Below are positions 1 through 7,668 of a stretch of DNA of 28,131 nucleotides, one piece after another. Each line of letters opens with the position of its first letter. Position 1 is the first letter of the stretch. Under the pieces are notes generated by a model. It saw only the letters and a program-made list of their open reading frames with translations, made no database searches and was not told where the DNA came from. The translations under genes were made by a program, and so were the position numbers. The stretch is from Acholeplasmatales bacterium (GTDB lineage: Bacteria > Bacillota_I > Bacilli_A > Acholeplasmatales > Anaeroplasmataceae), in the NCBI GenBank assembly GCA_900770055.1, contig CAAGJD010000235.1, positions 1 to 28,131 on the forward strand, written 5' to 3'.

Positions 1-10
1 AGATAAGAAA

Positions 11-37
11 ACACCCTATATCTGCGATATAAGGTGT
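11..37. other. Imperfect inverted repeat (possible terminator hairpin)
   Basis: An 11-bp stem with one C-A mismatch (arms 11-21 and 27-37, loop CTGCG). There is no T-run on its + strand 3' side, but the reverse strand reads into TTTTCTT after the stem. It could be a bidirectional or leftward terminator belonging to whatever lies left of the window. The neighbouring stretch 38-134 holds two more small AT-rich inverted repeats (66-79 with loop GAAT, and 81-112) and no gene that I can support. Confidence 0.4.
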
Positions 38-134
38 ATCTAATGATATTAATATTTCTTTAAAATAGGCGAATGCCTAGATGAATAAGTTATTTTATAA
101 TAAATTATTCATTTTGTTCCAAGGAGCTAAGCAT

Positions 135-293
135 ATGCAATCAGTTTGTGGTTATGATTATGCATATATGACATATTATGGTATAGGCTGTGAAAAGAAT
201 GAAGCATTTGGTATTAATATATTTAGTAAATTTGCTAATTTTGGTGACCTTAGATGTAAGGAATTTCTTGAAAAACTAAATAAATATTGTTAA
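135..293 (+). CDS. Small Sel1-like repeat protein (52 aa)
   Basis: A short protein covering about one Sel1-like repeat (SLR). The pattern Ala-x-Met-x2-Tyr-x-Gly-x-Gly, then a Lys-Asn-Glu-Ala helix turn and a Phe-Gly-Asp turn, fits the helix-turn-helix SLR unit, a TPR relative used for protein-protein contacts. I chose ATG 135 because AAGGAG (121-126) lies 8 nt upstream. The longer reading from ATG 81 has no ribosome binding site and would run through an inverted repeat. SLR proteins normally carry many tandem units, so a single unit suggests a remnant or a very small stand-alone protein. No signal peptide is seen, and a terminator follows directly. Function unknown. Confidence 0.5.
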   Translation: MQSVCGYDYAYMTYYGIGCEKNEAFGINIFSKFANFGDLRCKEFLEKLNKYC

Positions 294-295
294 AT

Positions 296-325
296 AGGTA
301 AGAATTAATCGTGTTCTTACCTTTT
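296..325 (+). terminator. Rho-independent terminator
   Basis: Stem arms GGTAAGAA (297-304) and TTCTTACC (314-321), extended by an outer A-T pair, 9-nt loop, followed by TTTT. It ends the small Sel1-like gene and insulates the hsp20 promoter downstream. Confidence 0.8.
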
Positions 326-349
326 AATTTTTAAAAAATTTTTAAAAAA

Positions 350-376
350 TTAGCACTCACCTATTGACAGTGCCAA
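350..376 (+). promoter_or_regulatory. CIRCE-like HrcA operator 1 (overlaps -35)
   Basis: TTAGCACTC (350-358), exactly 9 nt, then CAGTGCCAA (368-376). The known CIRCE consensus is TTAGCACTC-N9-GAGTGCTAA. The left arm matches 9/9 and the right arm 7/9. The spacer carries the start of the -35 hexamer TTGACA (364-369), so bound HrcA would block RNA polymerase directly. Confidence 0.75.
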
Positions 377-391
377 AATTTGTGATATACT
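364..391 (+). promoter_or_regulatory. Promoter of the hsp20 pair
   Basis: Consensus -35 TTGACA (364-369), 16-nt spacer, -10 TATACT (386-391), predicted start near 398. Just upstream (326-351) lie alternating T- and A-runs that may act as an UP-like element as well as the U-tract of the previous terminator. The promoter is flanked by two CIRCE-like operators, so vegetative polymerase with HrcA repression is the likely control. Confidence 0.8.
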
Positions 392-401
392 ATAAGTGTA
401 A

Positions 402-428
402 TTGGCAGTCAAATACATAGAGTGCCAA
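402..428 (+). promoter_or_regulatory. CIRCE-like HrcA operator 2 (5' UTR)
   Basis: TTGGCAGTC (402-410), exactly 9 nt, then GAGTGCCAA (420-428). The arms match the CIRCE arms 7/9 and 8/9 and pair with each other except at one position. It lies just after the predicted start of transcription, the classical CIRCE position, where it would also form a hairpin in the mRNA leader. Confidence 0.8.
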
Positions 429-460
429 AATATATAAAAAGAAAGAGAAGGTAAAATAAT

Positions 461-856
461 ATGAGAACACAATTATATGATTTTATGAATGATTTAGAAA
501 AGGTATTTAGTTATGATGAGGGAATAAAGAGAATCCCAGTAGATGTCTTACAAACAGAATATGGTTATCAGGTTATTGGTGAGGCACCAGGTTTAAGTAA
601 GGATAATTTTGAAATTACATTTGAAAATGGCTTCTTAACTATTGTAGCTAATGTTAATAATTCTGATAATAAGAGTGATGATACTATAACTAAGTATTTA
701 ATCAAAGAAAGAAAGCCATTATCACTTAAGAGAGTTTTAAACTTTGGTGATATCAATGAAAAAGAAATTAAGGCTAAATATGAAAATGGCTTATTAATTA
801 TTGATATCATTGTTAATAAAGAAGAAAAGCTTAAAAAATCAATAATGGTTGAATAA
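461..856 (+). CDS. Small heat-shock protein, Hsp20/alpha-crystallin family
   Basis: A 131-residue ATP-independent holdase chaperone that binds unfolding proteins until the ATP-dependent chaperones refold them. A short N-terminal arm (about residues 1-22) is followed by the alpha-crystallin domain (about 25-118). The conserved stretch Gly-Glu-Ala-Pro-Gly-Leu-x-Lys-Asp marks the first strands, and A-x-Tyr-Glu-Asn-Gly-Leu-Leu the classic A-x3-G-L turn near the end. The C-terminal tail is short and lacks a clear I-x-I/V motif beyond Ile-Met-Val. Start ATG 461 follows GAGAAGG (445-451). It is first in a two-gene operon behind two CIRCE-like operators, so heat-shock control by HrcA is likely. Confidence 0.9.
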   Translation: MRTQLYDFMNDLEKVFSYDEGIKRIPVDVLQTEYGYQVIGEAPGLSKDNFEITFENGFLTIVANVNNSDNKSDDTITKYLIKERKPLSLKRVLNFGDINEKEIKAKYENGLLIIDIIVNKEEKLKKSIMVE

Positions 857-893
857 TTTAGTTATATCTACAAATACTATTCATGGTGATAAT

Positions 894-1271
894 ATGATGT
901 ATTTTAAAAAAAGTAACATGAATAGTATTGTAGATTCAATTAATGAAATGCTTTTCAGTAAGTGCATGAAAACAAATATTGAAAAGAAAGAAAATTCTTA
1001 TGAAATTTATTGTGAGGTTCCAGGTGTAACAAAAAATCAGATAGATATTACTTTATCTGATGATACTATTTATATCAGTGTTGATAATGAACATGATGAT
1101 GAAAATAAAGAATATCTTATTAAAGAAAGATGTATTACTTCTATGAGACGAGAGTTTCATTTAGATAATATTGATCAAAATGGTATTAGTGCTTCCCTTA
1201 ATGATGGAATTTTACATATAAAAGTAAATATTTTAGATAATAATCCTCAAAAGAGGATTGACATAGATTAA
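894..1271 (+). CDS. Second small heat-shock protein, Hsp20 family
   Basis: A 125-residue alpha-crystallin protein that differs clearly from its upstream neighbour. The domain begins near Tyr-Glu-Ile-Tyr-Cys-Glu-Val-Pro-Gly-Val and contains the A-x-Leu-Asn-Asp-Gly-Ile-Leu turn near the C terminus. A reading from ATG 849 would overlap the upstream gene by 8 nt and add 15 residues without a ribosome binding site. ATG 894 follows GGTGAT (884-889) and fits family length better, so I prefer it; the adjacent ATG 897 is also possible. It is co-transcribed with the first Hsp20. The pair may form mixed oligomers, as in other bacteria with two sHSPs (inference). Confidence 0.88.
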   Translation: MMYFKKSNMNSIVDSINEMLFSKCMKTNIEKKENSYEIYCEVPGVTKNQIDITLSDDTIYISVDNEHDDENKEYLIKERCITSMRREFHLDNIDQNGISASLNDGILHIKVNILDNNPQKRIDID

Positions 1272-1288
1272 ACACTCTCCTTTTGTTT

Positions 1289-1317
1289 GGCATAGCATTG
1301 CTATGCCTTATTTTTTT
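1289..1317 (+). terminator. Rho-independent terminator of the hsp20 operon
   Basis: Perfect 8-bp stem GGCATAGC (1289-1296) / GCTATGCC (1300-1307) with a 3-nt loop, followed by TTATTTTTTT. Confidence 0.92.
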
Positions 1318-1356
1318 AAAAAAAATTTTTATTCTATTTCTTTTATTAGTGATTAG

Positions 1357-1365
1357 TGGTAAAAT
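1357..1365 (+). promoter_or_regulatory. Candidate extended -10 promoter for the aminotransferase
   Basis: TGG-TAAAAT (TGn plus -10 at 1360-1365) without a good -35. A second TATAAT occurs at 1374-1379 and is an alternative. A promoter is expected in this interval because a strong terminator lies just upstream. Confidence 0.4.
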
Positions 1366-1399
1366 ATTAGACATATAATTATTGAGGTAGGGTATAATT

Positions 1400-2641
1400 A
1401 TGACATTACTAGCTAAAAGAAGCATTATTAAAGAGGATAAAAGTAATATCATTACTTTAGGAGCAATAGCAAATGTTGAAAAAAAGAAGGATAAATCAGT
1501 AGTTAACGCAACTATTGGCATGCTTTATGATGAGGATGGTAAGCTATTTACCTTCGATAGTGTAGATAAAGCATTATTAAGCTTAACTGCAGAAGAAAAA
1601 TATGCATATGCATCTACTCCAGGTAGTCCTATTTATCATGAAGCATTAAAAAGATGGATTTTTAGAGAATATTATGATGAATTTATGAATGATGCGTATG
1701 TAGAGGTTATGGCTACTCCTGGTGGAAGTGGAGCTATTTCTAATACATTCAGTAATTATCTTAATGAAAATGATAAGGTATTAATTCCTAATTATATGTG
1801 GGGCAATTACAAGCAATTTGCTTATGAGAATTATGCTGATTATTTAACATATACATTATTTGATTCTAATGGTGGCTTTAATTTAGTAGATGTTAAAGAA
1901 AAAATGGAACAATTAAAGAAATCTCAAGGTAGAATATTAATTGTAGTTAATGACCCATGTCATAATCCTACAGGCTATACAATGACTGATCATGAATGGC
2001 AAGGTCTAGCAAACATTATTAATGAAATTTCTAGTGATGGTACACCTGTAATTTTACTTCATGATATGGCGTATATTGATTTTGATTATAGAGGCTTTGA
2101 AGCTACTAGAAAAAATATGTTATTGTATAAGAGCTTTAATGATTCTGTATTAACAATTTTAGCATTTAGTGGTTCAAAAACCTTGGCTTTATATGGTATT
2201 AGAATAGGTGCTCAAATTGCTATTAGTAAAAATAAAGAAAATGTTATTGAATTTGCAAGAGCTAACAAATTTTCAAGCCGTGCGAAATGGAGTAATACTA
2301 CAAATCTTGGTATGAACTTAGTTGCTAAGATTATTATGAACCCAGAATGGAAGGAAAAATTTGAACTTGAGCTTGAATCAACAAGACAGCTTTTAGTTAA
2401 TAGAAGTAAAGCATTTATTGAAGAATGTCAAAAGGTAGATTTAAAGACAATACCATTTACATGTGGCTTCTTTATTACTATTCCTTGTGATAATCCTAAT
2501 AAGGTATATGAATACCTTGTTAAAAAGAAGGTCCATATTATTCCTATGGGTAATGTAGTAAGAGTAACAATTGCGGCTATTACTTTAGCTGAATGTAGAA
2601 TGCTTCCTAAATTAATTAAAGAGGCAATAGATAATATTTAA
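1400..2641 (+). CDS. Class I (fold type I) PLP-dependent aminotransferase, aspartate/aromatic type
   Basis: A 413-residue cytosolic transaminase that moves an amino group between an amino acid and a 2-oxo acid through pyridoxal phosphate. Key sites visible: Asn189 in Asn-Pro-Thr-Gly; Asp222 and Tyr225 in His-Asp-Met-Ala-Tyr (PLP ring and O3' contacts); Lys260 in Ser-Gly-Ser-Lys-Thr (Schiff base); Arg268 in Tyr-Gly-Ile-Arg-Ile-Gly (phosphate contact). The Cys-His-Asn-Pro-Thr-Gly context and Tyr-Gly-x-Arg after the lysine resemble subgroup Ia (AspC/TyrB). Substrate specificity cannot be read from the sequence; aspartate, tyrosine and phenylalanine are the usual candidates. Start ATG 1400 follows GAGGTAGGG (1384-1392). 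mfd follows after a weak terminator. Confidence 0.88.
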   Translation: MTLLAKRSIIKEDKSNIITLGAIANVEKKKDKSVVNATIGMLYDEDGKLFTFDSVDKALLSLTAEEKYAYASTPGSPIYHEALKRWIFREYYDEFMNDAYVEVMATPGGSGAISNTFSNYLNENDKVLIPNYMWGNYKQFAYENYADYLTYTLFDSNGGFNLVDVKEKMEQLKKSQGRILIVVNDPCHNPTGYTMTDHEWQGLANIINEISSDGTPVILLHDMAYIDFDYRGFEATRKNMLLYKSFNDSVLTILAFSGSKTLALYGIRIGAQIAISKNKENVIEFARANKFSSRAKWSNTTNLGMNLVAKIIMNPEWKEKFELELESTRQLLVNRSKAFIEECQKVDLKTIPFTCGFFITIPCDNPNKVYEYLVKKKVHIIPMGNVVRVTIAAITLAECRMLPKLIKEAIDNI

Positions 2642-2661
2642 AACAAATTTTTACATAAATT

Positions 2662-2684
2662 GATCTAGTTTTCTAGGTCTTTTT
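2662..2684 (+). terminator. Weak Rho-independent terminator between aminotransferase and mfd
   Basis: 7-bp stem GATCTAG (2662-2668) / CTAGGTC (2673-2679) with one T-G wobble, loop TTTT, followed by TTTTT. It ends only 23 nt before the mfd start codon. Confidence 0.65.
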
Positions 2685-2707
2685 GTGCGTTTGAAGGGAG
2701 AAATATA

Positions 2708-5700
2708 ATGAACTTTTTTGATTTTTTTTCAAATCTTAAAACTAATAAGAAAATCATTAATAGTGATAATCTTAATATAGGTGAGGTAAGCGATGGCTAT
2801 AACCAAATGCTTATTGCTAGTGATTTCTTAGAAAATAATAATTTCATTATAGTTGTATTACCAAATTTATTTTTAGCTCAAAAATATTATGATTCATTAT
2901 CAGCACTTGTTAATGAGGATGATGTATTATTTTTTCCTGCAGATGAATTAATTACTGCTGAAATGATTGCCGCAACAGGTGATTTCCTTTTTGAAAGAAT
3001 TCAAACTATATATACTATTTTACAAAACCAAAAGAAAATTGTTGTCACTAATATTCATGGTGCTATTAAGTATGAAATGAGTAAAGAAAAATGGCTAAAT
3101 AGCTATTTTAAGATTTCAACTGGTGATACTTTTGATATAAAGAAGCTTTGTGATAAACTTATATCTTTAGGTTATGAGGCAACTTTTACAACAGTTAAAA
3201 CTGGTGAATTTTCAAAAAGAGGCTCAATTGTTGATATTTTCCCTTTAGGTTATACTAATCCAATTAGAATTGATTTTTTTGATGATGAGGTTGATACAAT
3301 TAAGGAATTTAATTCTGAAACTCAAAGATCAATTGAAAAGATTAATGATGTTTTAATATTACCTGTAACAGAATTTATTTATAATTCTGAGGAATTAGAA
3401 TTAGCTAAAAATAAGATTTATTCCTTTATGGCCTCAAATGAATTATCTAATATTGAAGAGGATATGTTTAAAAAAGATTTATTTAATCTTGAGGAGCATA
3501 AATCATTAGATACTTTATCTAAGTATTTATCTTTCTTTGAGCAGGAAATGACTACAATATTTGATTTTATAGATAATCCTAGAGTTTATATGATTGATCC
3601 TCAAAAATCTAAGGAATGCTATGAAAGATTGGTTTTAGATTTAAATGAATATTGTGGAAGATTAGGAGGCTATACATACGCTAAGCTAAATCTATTTAAG
3701 GATTATAATTTAATATTATCTAAGACTAATATTTTAGTTGAGGGATTAAGAAGCTTAGATAAGATAGACTTAAAGATATTTGCTAAAGATATTGTTCCTT
3801 ATAATGGAAATAAGAAGGCTATTTTAAATGATTTAAGAGATTTTAAAGATATTAAAAAATTAGTTTTATGTTTAACCTCTGAAGAAAGAATTTCTAAGAT
3901 GAGAGAGGTATTAGATGAAAATGGCTTAATATTATCTCCACTAAAGGATTTTAACCATATGGAGCTTGGTAATATTTATTATATTAGTGAAGCCTATCCA
4001 TCTATGAATTTACAAACAGAGAATTTATATTTAGTTAATGAGCATGATTTATTTGATACTGAATATCAGCCTAAAAAGGCTAAATATAAATCTATTTATA
4101 AAAATGCGATAAAAATATCTAGGTATGATGAACTAGTTATTGGTGATTATGTTGTGCATTATGATTATGGTGTTGGAAAATATTTAGGTATTAAAACTCT
4201 AACAATGAATGGATTAGATAGAGATTATATCTATGTAATGTACGCAAATAATACAGCACTTTATATTCCACTTGAAAAAATATCATATTTAATGAAATAT
4301 GCATCAAAGGATGTAGAGGGCGTTATTATTCATGAAATTGGTGGTTCACAATGGGCAAGAACAAAAGCTAAGGCTCGTAAAAGAATCCATGATATATCAG
4401 ATAAGCTAATTGCATTATATTCTGAAAGACAAAAATCAAAGGGCTTTATGTTCCCTCCTGATAGTCCCGAGCAAAAGGATTTTGAGGATGATTTTGAATA
4501 TGAATTAACCTTAGATCAGGTTAAAGCAGTTGAAGCTATAAAAAAAGACATGGAATCTGATAAGCCTATGGATAGATTAATTTGTGGCGATGTTGGTTAT
4601 GGTAAAACTGAGGTTGCTTTAAGAGCGGCCTTTAAAGCAGTTTATGGTGGCAAACAGGTTTGTGTATTAGCACCAACAACGATTCTTGCAAGGCAGCATT
4701 ATTATACCTTTAAAGCAAGAATGGAGGATTATGGCATAAGAGTAGAAATGCTATCAAGGTTTGTTTCTGCAAAAAAACAAAAGGAAATTATTGAAGGATT
4801 ATTCTTTGGTGGTGTTGATGTTGTAATTGGTACACATAGAGTATTAGGTAAGGATATAGCATTTAAGGATTTAGGCTTATTAATTGTTGATGAGGAACAA
4901 AGATTTGGTGTTACTCATAAAGAAAAGATTAAAGAATTAAAGGTAAATGTTGATTGTATTACTTTAACTGCAACTCCTATTCCAAGAACACTTCAAATGT
5001 CTGTTTTAGGTATTAAGGATTTATCAATGATTGAAACTCCTCCTAAAAATCGTTATCCAATTCAAACCTATGTTATTGAAAGAAGCGATAGACTTATTGC
5101 CGATGCAATTGAAAGAGAAATAGCCCGTGGTGGTCAAGTATTTTATTTATATAACTGGACAGAAACGATTGAAGAACAGGCAGCTAAAATTAAAGCTTTA
5201 GTACCTGAGGCTAATATTTGTGTTGGTCACGGTAAAATGACTAAGGATAATTTAGAAAATGTAATTACTAATTTCATTGATAAAAAATATAATGTTTTAA
5301 TTTGTACAACAATTATTGAAACAGGTATTGATATCCCAGATACTAATACTTTAATTATTCATGATGCTGATAGATTAGGATTATCACAGCTTTATCAAAT
5401 AAGAGGTAGAGTTGGAAGATCAAATAAAATTGCTTATGCTTATTTAATGTATGAACCAAGGAAAATATTAACTCCTGAGGCTGAAAAAAGACTTGCGACA
5501 ATAAAGGAATTCAATGAACTTGGTAGTGGCTTTAAAATAGCAATGCGAGATTTGTCTATTAGAGGTGCAGGAGATTTATTAGGTGATGAGCAGTCAGGAT
5601 TTGTTGAATCTATTGGTTTAGATATGTATCTTAAGATTTTAGATGAAGAAATCAATCATAAGCCAGTAGTTGAACCAAAGAAGGTTGATGAATCATTAAA

Positions 5701-6139
5701 TGCTCCAATGGCTAGTAGAACAATTAAGAAAAGCTATATTGATAATGATGATATAAGAATAGATATTCATAAGCGTATTGATAAGCTTAGAAGTATTAGT
5801 GATATAAATGCTTTAGTAGTAGAAATTACTGATCGTTTTGGTAAGGCTGATGATGATTTATTAACTTATATGTATGAAAGAGTAATGAGAGCCTATTGTG
5901 ATACTTTAGGAATTTATAAAATTGATAAATCAAATGCTAAATGCTTAAAATTTATTTTTAGTCAGGATGCATCTAATAAAATGGATGGAAATAAAATGTT
6001 TCAATTAGCTTATAAGGATAAATCTATCAATTTAGGCTATAAAGAGTTAGAAATATCTATTTCGTTTGATAGAATGTATTATTCAAATCTTGAACTATTT
6101 AAGAAAATATGTGAGTATTTCGAAAAGCTAGTTAATTAA
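2708..6139 (+). CDS. mfd: Transcription-repair coupling factor Mfd
   Basis: A 1143-residue SF2 translocase that removes RNA polymerase stalled at DNA lesions and recruits UvrA for nucleotide excision repair. Order: N-terminal UvrB-like module (about 1-350, with Phe-Ser-x-Arg-Gly-Ser-Ile-Val-Asp-Ile near 175), RNA polymerase interacting domain from about residue 474 (His-Tyr-Asp-Tyr-Gly-Val-Gly), helicase lobes with Walker A Gly-Asp-Val-Gly-Tyr-Gly-Lys-Thr (627-634), Asp-Glu-Glu-Gln (728-731), Thr-Ala-Thr-Pro (754-757), the TRG-type Ser-Ile-Arg-Gly-Ala-Gly-Asp region near 950, and the C-terminal autoinhibitory domain. Length matches E. coli (1148) and B. subtilis (1177). Start ATG follows GAAGGGAG. 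No promoter is evident in the 23 nt after the preceding terminator. Confidence 0.98.
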   Translation: MNFFDFFSNLKTNKKIINSDNLNIGEVSDGYNQMLIASDFLENNNFIIVVLPNLFLAQKYYDSLSALVNEDDVLFFPADELITAEMIAATGDFLFERIQTIYTILQNQKKIVVTNIHGAIKYEMSKEKWLNSYFKISTGDTFDIKKLCDKLISLGYEATFTTVKTGEFSKRGSIVDIFPLGYTNPIRIDFFDDEVDTIKEFNSETQRSIEKINDVLILPVTEFIYNSEELELAKNKIYSFMASNELSNIEEDMFKKDLFNLEEHKSLDTLSKYLSFFEQEMTTIFDFIDNPRVYMIDPQKSKECYERLVLDLNEYCGRLGGYTYAKLNLFKDYNLILSKTNILVEGLRSLDKIDLKIFAKDIVPYNGNKKAILNDLRDFKDIKKLVLCLTSEERISKMREVLDENGLILSPLKDFNHMELGNIYYISEAYPSMNLQTENLYLVNEHDLFDTEYQPKKAKYKSIYKNAIKISRYDELVIGDYVVHYDYGVGKYLGIKTLTMNGLDRDYIYVMYANNTALYIPLEKISYLMKYASKDVEGVIIHEIGGSQWARTKAKARKRIHDISDKLIALYSERQKSKGFMFPPDSPEQKDFEDDFEYELTLDQVKAVEAIKKDMESDKPMDRLICGDVGYGKTEVALRAAFKAVYGGKQVCVLAPTTILARQHYYTFKARMEDYGIRVEMLSRFVSAKKQKEIIEGLFFGGVDVVIGTHRVLGKDIAFKDLGLLIVDEEQRFGVTHKEKIKELKVNVDCITLTATPIPRTLQMSVLGIKDLSMIETPPKNRYPIQTYVIERSDRLIADAIEREIARGGQVFYLYNWTETIEEQAAKIKALVPEANICVGHGKMTKDNLENVITNFIDKKYNVLICTTIIETGIDIPDTNTLIIHDADRLGLSQLYQIRGRVGRSNKIAYAYLMYEPRKILTPEAEKRLATIKEFNELGSGFKIAMRDLSIRGAGDLLGDEQSGFVESIGLDMYLKILDEEINHKPVVEPKKVDESLNAPMASRTIKKSYIDNDDIRIDIHKRIDKLRSISDINALVVEITDRFGKADDDLLTYMYERVMRAYCDTLGIYKIDKSNAKCLKFIFSQDASNKMDGNKMFQLAYKDKSINLGYKELEISISFDRMYYSNLELFKKICEYFEKLVN

Positions 6140-6177
6140 TAATTTTATATTTTGAGGTATTACTTATTATTAAAAAA

Positions 6178-6186
6178 TGTTATATA
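6178..6186 (+). promoter_or_regulatory. Candidate extended -10 promoter for the rubrerythrin fusion
   Basis: TGT-TATATA (or TATAAT at 6183-6188) with no clear -35; the GGAGG Shine-Dalgarno site (6197-6201) follows closely, so the leader would be very short. The interval 6140-6208 shows no convincing mfd terminator, so some read-through from mfd is possible. Confidence 0.4.
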
Positions 6187-6208
6187 ATTTAACTATGGAG
6201 GAATCGAT

Positions 6209-7489
6209 ATGAATAAAAAAGCAATGTATAAATTAAGCTACGGCTTATTCGTTTTAACAACAAAGGAAAATGATAATGATAATGGCTGTATAATCAATAC
6301 TGCTATTCAAGCAGCAAATAATCAGTTAAGCATTTGTGTAAATAAGGCTAATTATACACATGACATGATTTTAAGAGCTGGTGTATTTAATGTATCTATA
6401 ATTAGTCAAAATGCAGCCTTTGATTTATTTAAGCATTTTGGCTTTCAATCAGGTAAGGATGTTAATAAATTTGAGGGCTTTGAGCATGCTAAGCGTTCAG
6501 AAAATGGATTAATGTATGTTACATTAGGTACTAATGCCTATATTTCTGTTAAGGTTACAAAAACAGAGGATTTAGGCTCTCACACAATGTTTGTTGGTGA
6601 AATTACTGATATGGATGTTTTAAGTGATATACCATCAGCAACATATGAATATTATCAAAATAATATTAAACCAAAGCCACAACCAGTAGGAAAAACTGAG
6701 GATGGTCAAATTGTATGGCGCTGTACAATTTGTGGTTATGAGTATGTAGGTGAGGAATTACCTGAAGATTTTATTTGTCCACTTTGCAAGCATCCTGCAT
6801 CAGATTTTGAAAAGGTTATTAAACCAAAAGAAGAAAAAAAGAAAAAGAAATATGTATGTAAGATTTGTGGCTATGTCCATGAGGGTGATGAGGCACCAGA
6901 GGTATGTCCACTATGTAAGCAACGTAATGCTTTTGAGCTTGTAGAGGAGATATCTATTCCTTATGCAGGCACTGAAACAGAAAAGAATCTAAAGGCAGCA
7001 TTTAGTGGTGAATCTGAAGCAAGAAATAAATATACTTATTTTGCTGAAATTGCTAAGAAGGAAGGCTATGAGCAAATTGCGGCACTTTTCCTTCAAACTG
7101 CTGAAAATGAAAGAGCTCATGCTAAATTATGGTTTGAGGAGCTTGGTGGAATTGGTGATACAAGCATTAATTTAGAGCATGCTGCAGATGGTGAGAATTA
7201 TGAGTGGACAGATATGTATGAAGGATTTGCTATAACTGCAGAAAAGGAAGGCTTTAGTGTATTAGCTAAAAAATTTAGAGCAGTTGCTGCAATTGAAAAG
7301 CTTCATGAGGAAAGATATCGTGCACTACTTAATAATGTTGAATTAAAGCAAGTATTTGAAAAGAGTGAGGTTAAGGTTTGGGAATGTAGAAACTGTGGAC
7401 ATATAGTTGTTGGTACTAAGGCACCAGAAGTTTGTCCTGTTTGCTTCCACGCTCAAGCATTCTTCGAAATTCACATTGATAATTTCTAA
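6209..7489 (+). CDS. Flavin reductase-rubredoxin-rubrerythrin fusion protein
   Basis: A 426-residue multidomain redox protein. Residues 1 to about 155 form a flavin reductase-like FMN-binding split barrel, as in high-molecular-weight rubredoxin/flavoredoxin. A first rubredoxin-like iron site follows (Cys172, 175, 190, 193), then a Lys-rich linker and a second (Cys217, 220, 233, 236). Next is a rubrerythrin diiron four-helix bundle with Gly-Glu268, Glu301-x2-His304 and Glu363-x2-His366. A third rubredoxin-like knuckle (Cys393, 396, 409, 412) closes the chain. In anaerobes these parts are usually separate proteins passing electrons from NAD(P)H through FMN and rubredoxin to a diiron peroxidase. 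The expected role is cytosolic NAD(P)H-dependent peroxide, and perhaps oxygen, reduction. GGAGG and ATG 6209 set the start. The gene is monocistronic. Confidence 0.9.
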   Translation: MNKKAMYKLSYGLFVLTTKENDNDNGCIINTAIQAANNQLSICVNKANYTHDMILRAGVFNVSIISQNAAFDLFKHFGFQSGKDVNKFEGFEHAKRSENGLMYVTLGTNAYISVKVTKTEDLGSHTMFVGEITDMDVLSDIPSATYEYYQNNIKPKPQPVGKTEDGQIVWRCTICGYEYVGEELPEDFICPLCKHPASDFEKVIKPKEEKKKKKYVCKICGYVHEGDEAPEVCPLCKQRNAFELVEEISIPYAGTETEKNLKAAFSGESEARNKYTYFAEIAKKEGYEQIAALFLQTAENERAHAKLWFEELGGIGDTSINLEHAADGENYEWTDMYEGFAITAEKEGFSVLAKKFRAVAAIEKLHEERYRALLNNVELKQVFEKSEVKVWECRNCGHIVVGTKAPEVCPVCFHAQAFFEIHIDNF

Positions 7490-7500
7490 TAATATTTTTT

Positions 7501-7524
7501 GGATGGCAAAAGTGCCATCCTTTT
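7501..7524 (+). terminator. Rho-independent terminator
   Basis: Perfect 8-bp stem GGATGGCA (7501-7508) / TGCCATCC (7513-7520), loop AAAG, followed by TTTT. Confidence 0.92.
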
Positions 7525-7600
7525 ATTATTTACTAATAAATTTATATTGAAAAAACTTATTTATTTTATAAAAATTATAGTAAATTAAGTAAGTACTTTA

Positions 7601-7629
7601 TTTACAATTTATGACAAAAAAGTTATAAT
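7601..7629 (+). promoter_or_regulatory. Promoter of the DUF2188 gene
   Basis: TTTACA (7601-7606), 17-nt spacer, TATAAT (7624-7629), in a strongly A+T-rich region. Predicted start near 7636, then CGGAGGTG ahead of the ATG. Confidence 0.8.
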
Positions 7630-7668
7630 ATAAATAATATAAGTATTAAATGTTTCGGAGGTGCTATT

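Noticed and set aside
81..134. Longer start for the small Sel1-like gene at ATG 81
   Set aside because: No Shine-Dalgarno, an in-frame stop directly before it, and the segment is an AT-rich inverted repeat; ATG 135 has a good AAGGAG.
326..351. Direct repeat of T-run/A-run blocks before the hsp20 promoter
   Set aside because: Simple A/T tracts; better explained as terminator U-tract and promoter upstream element than as a mobile or repeat feature.
6136..6173. Inverted repeat TTAATAAT / ATTATTAA after mfd as a terminator
   Set aside because: All A/T, 22-nt loop and followed by A-run rather than T-run; it would not form a stable terminator.
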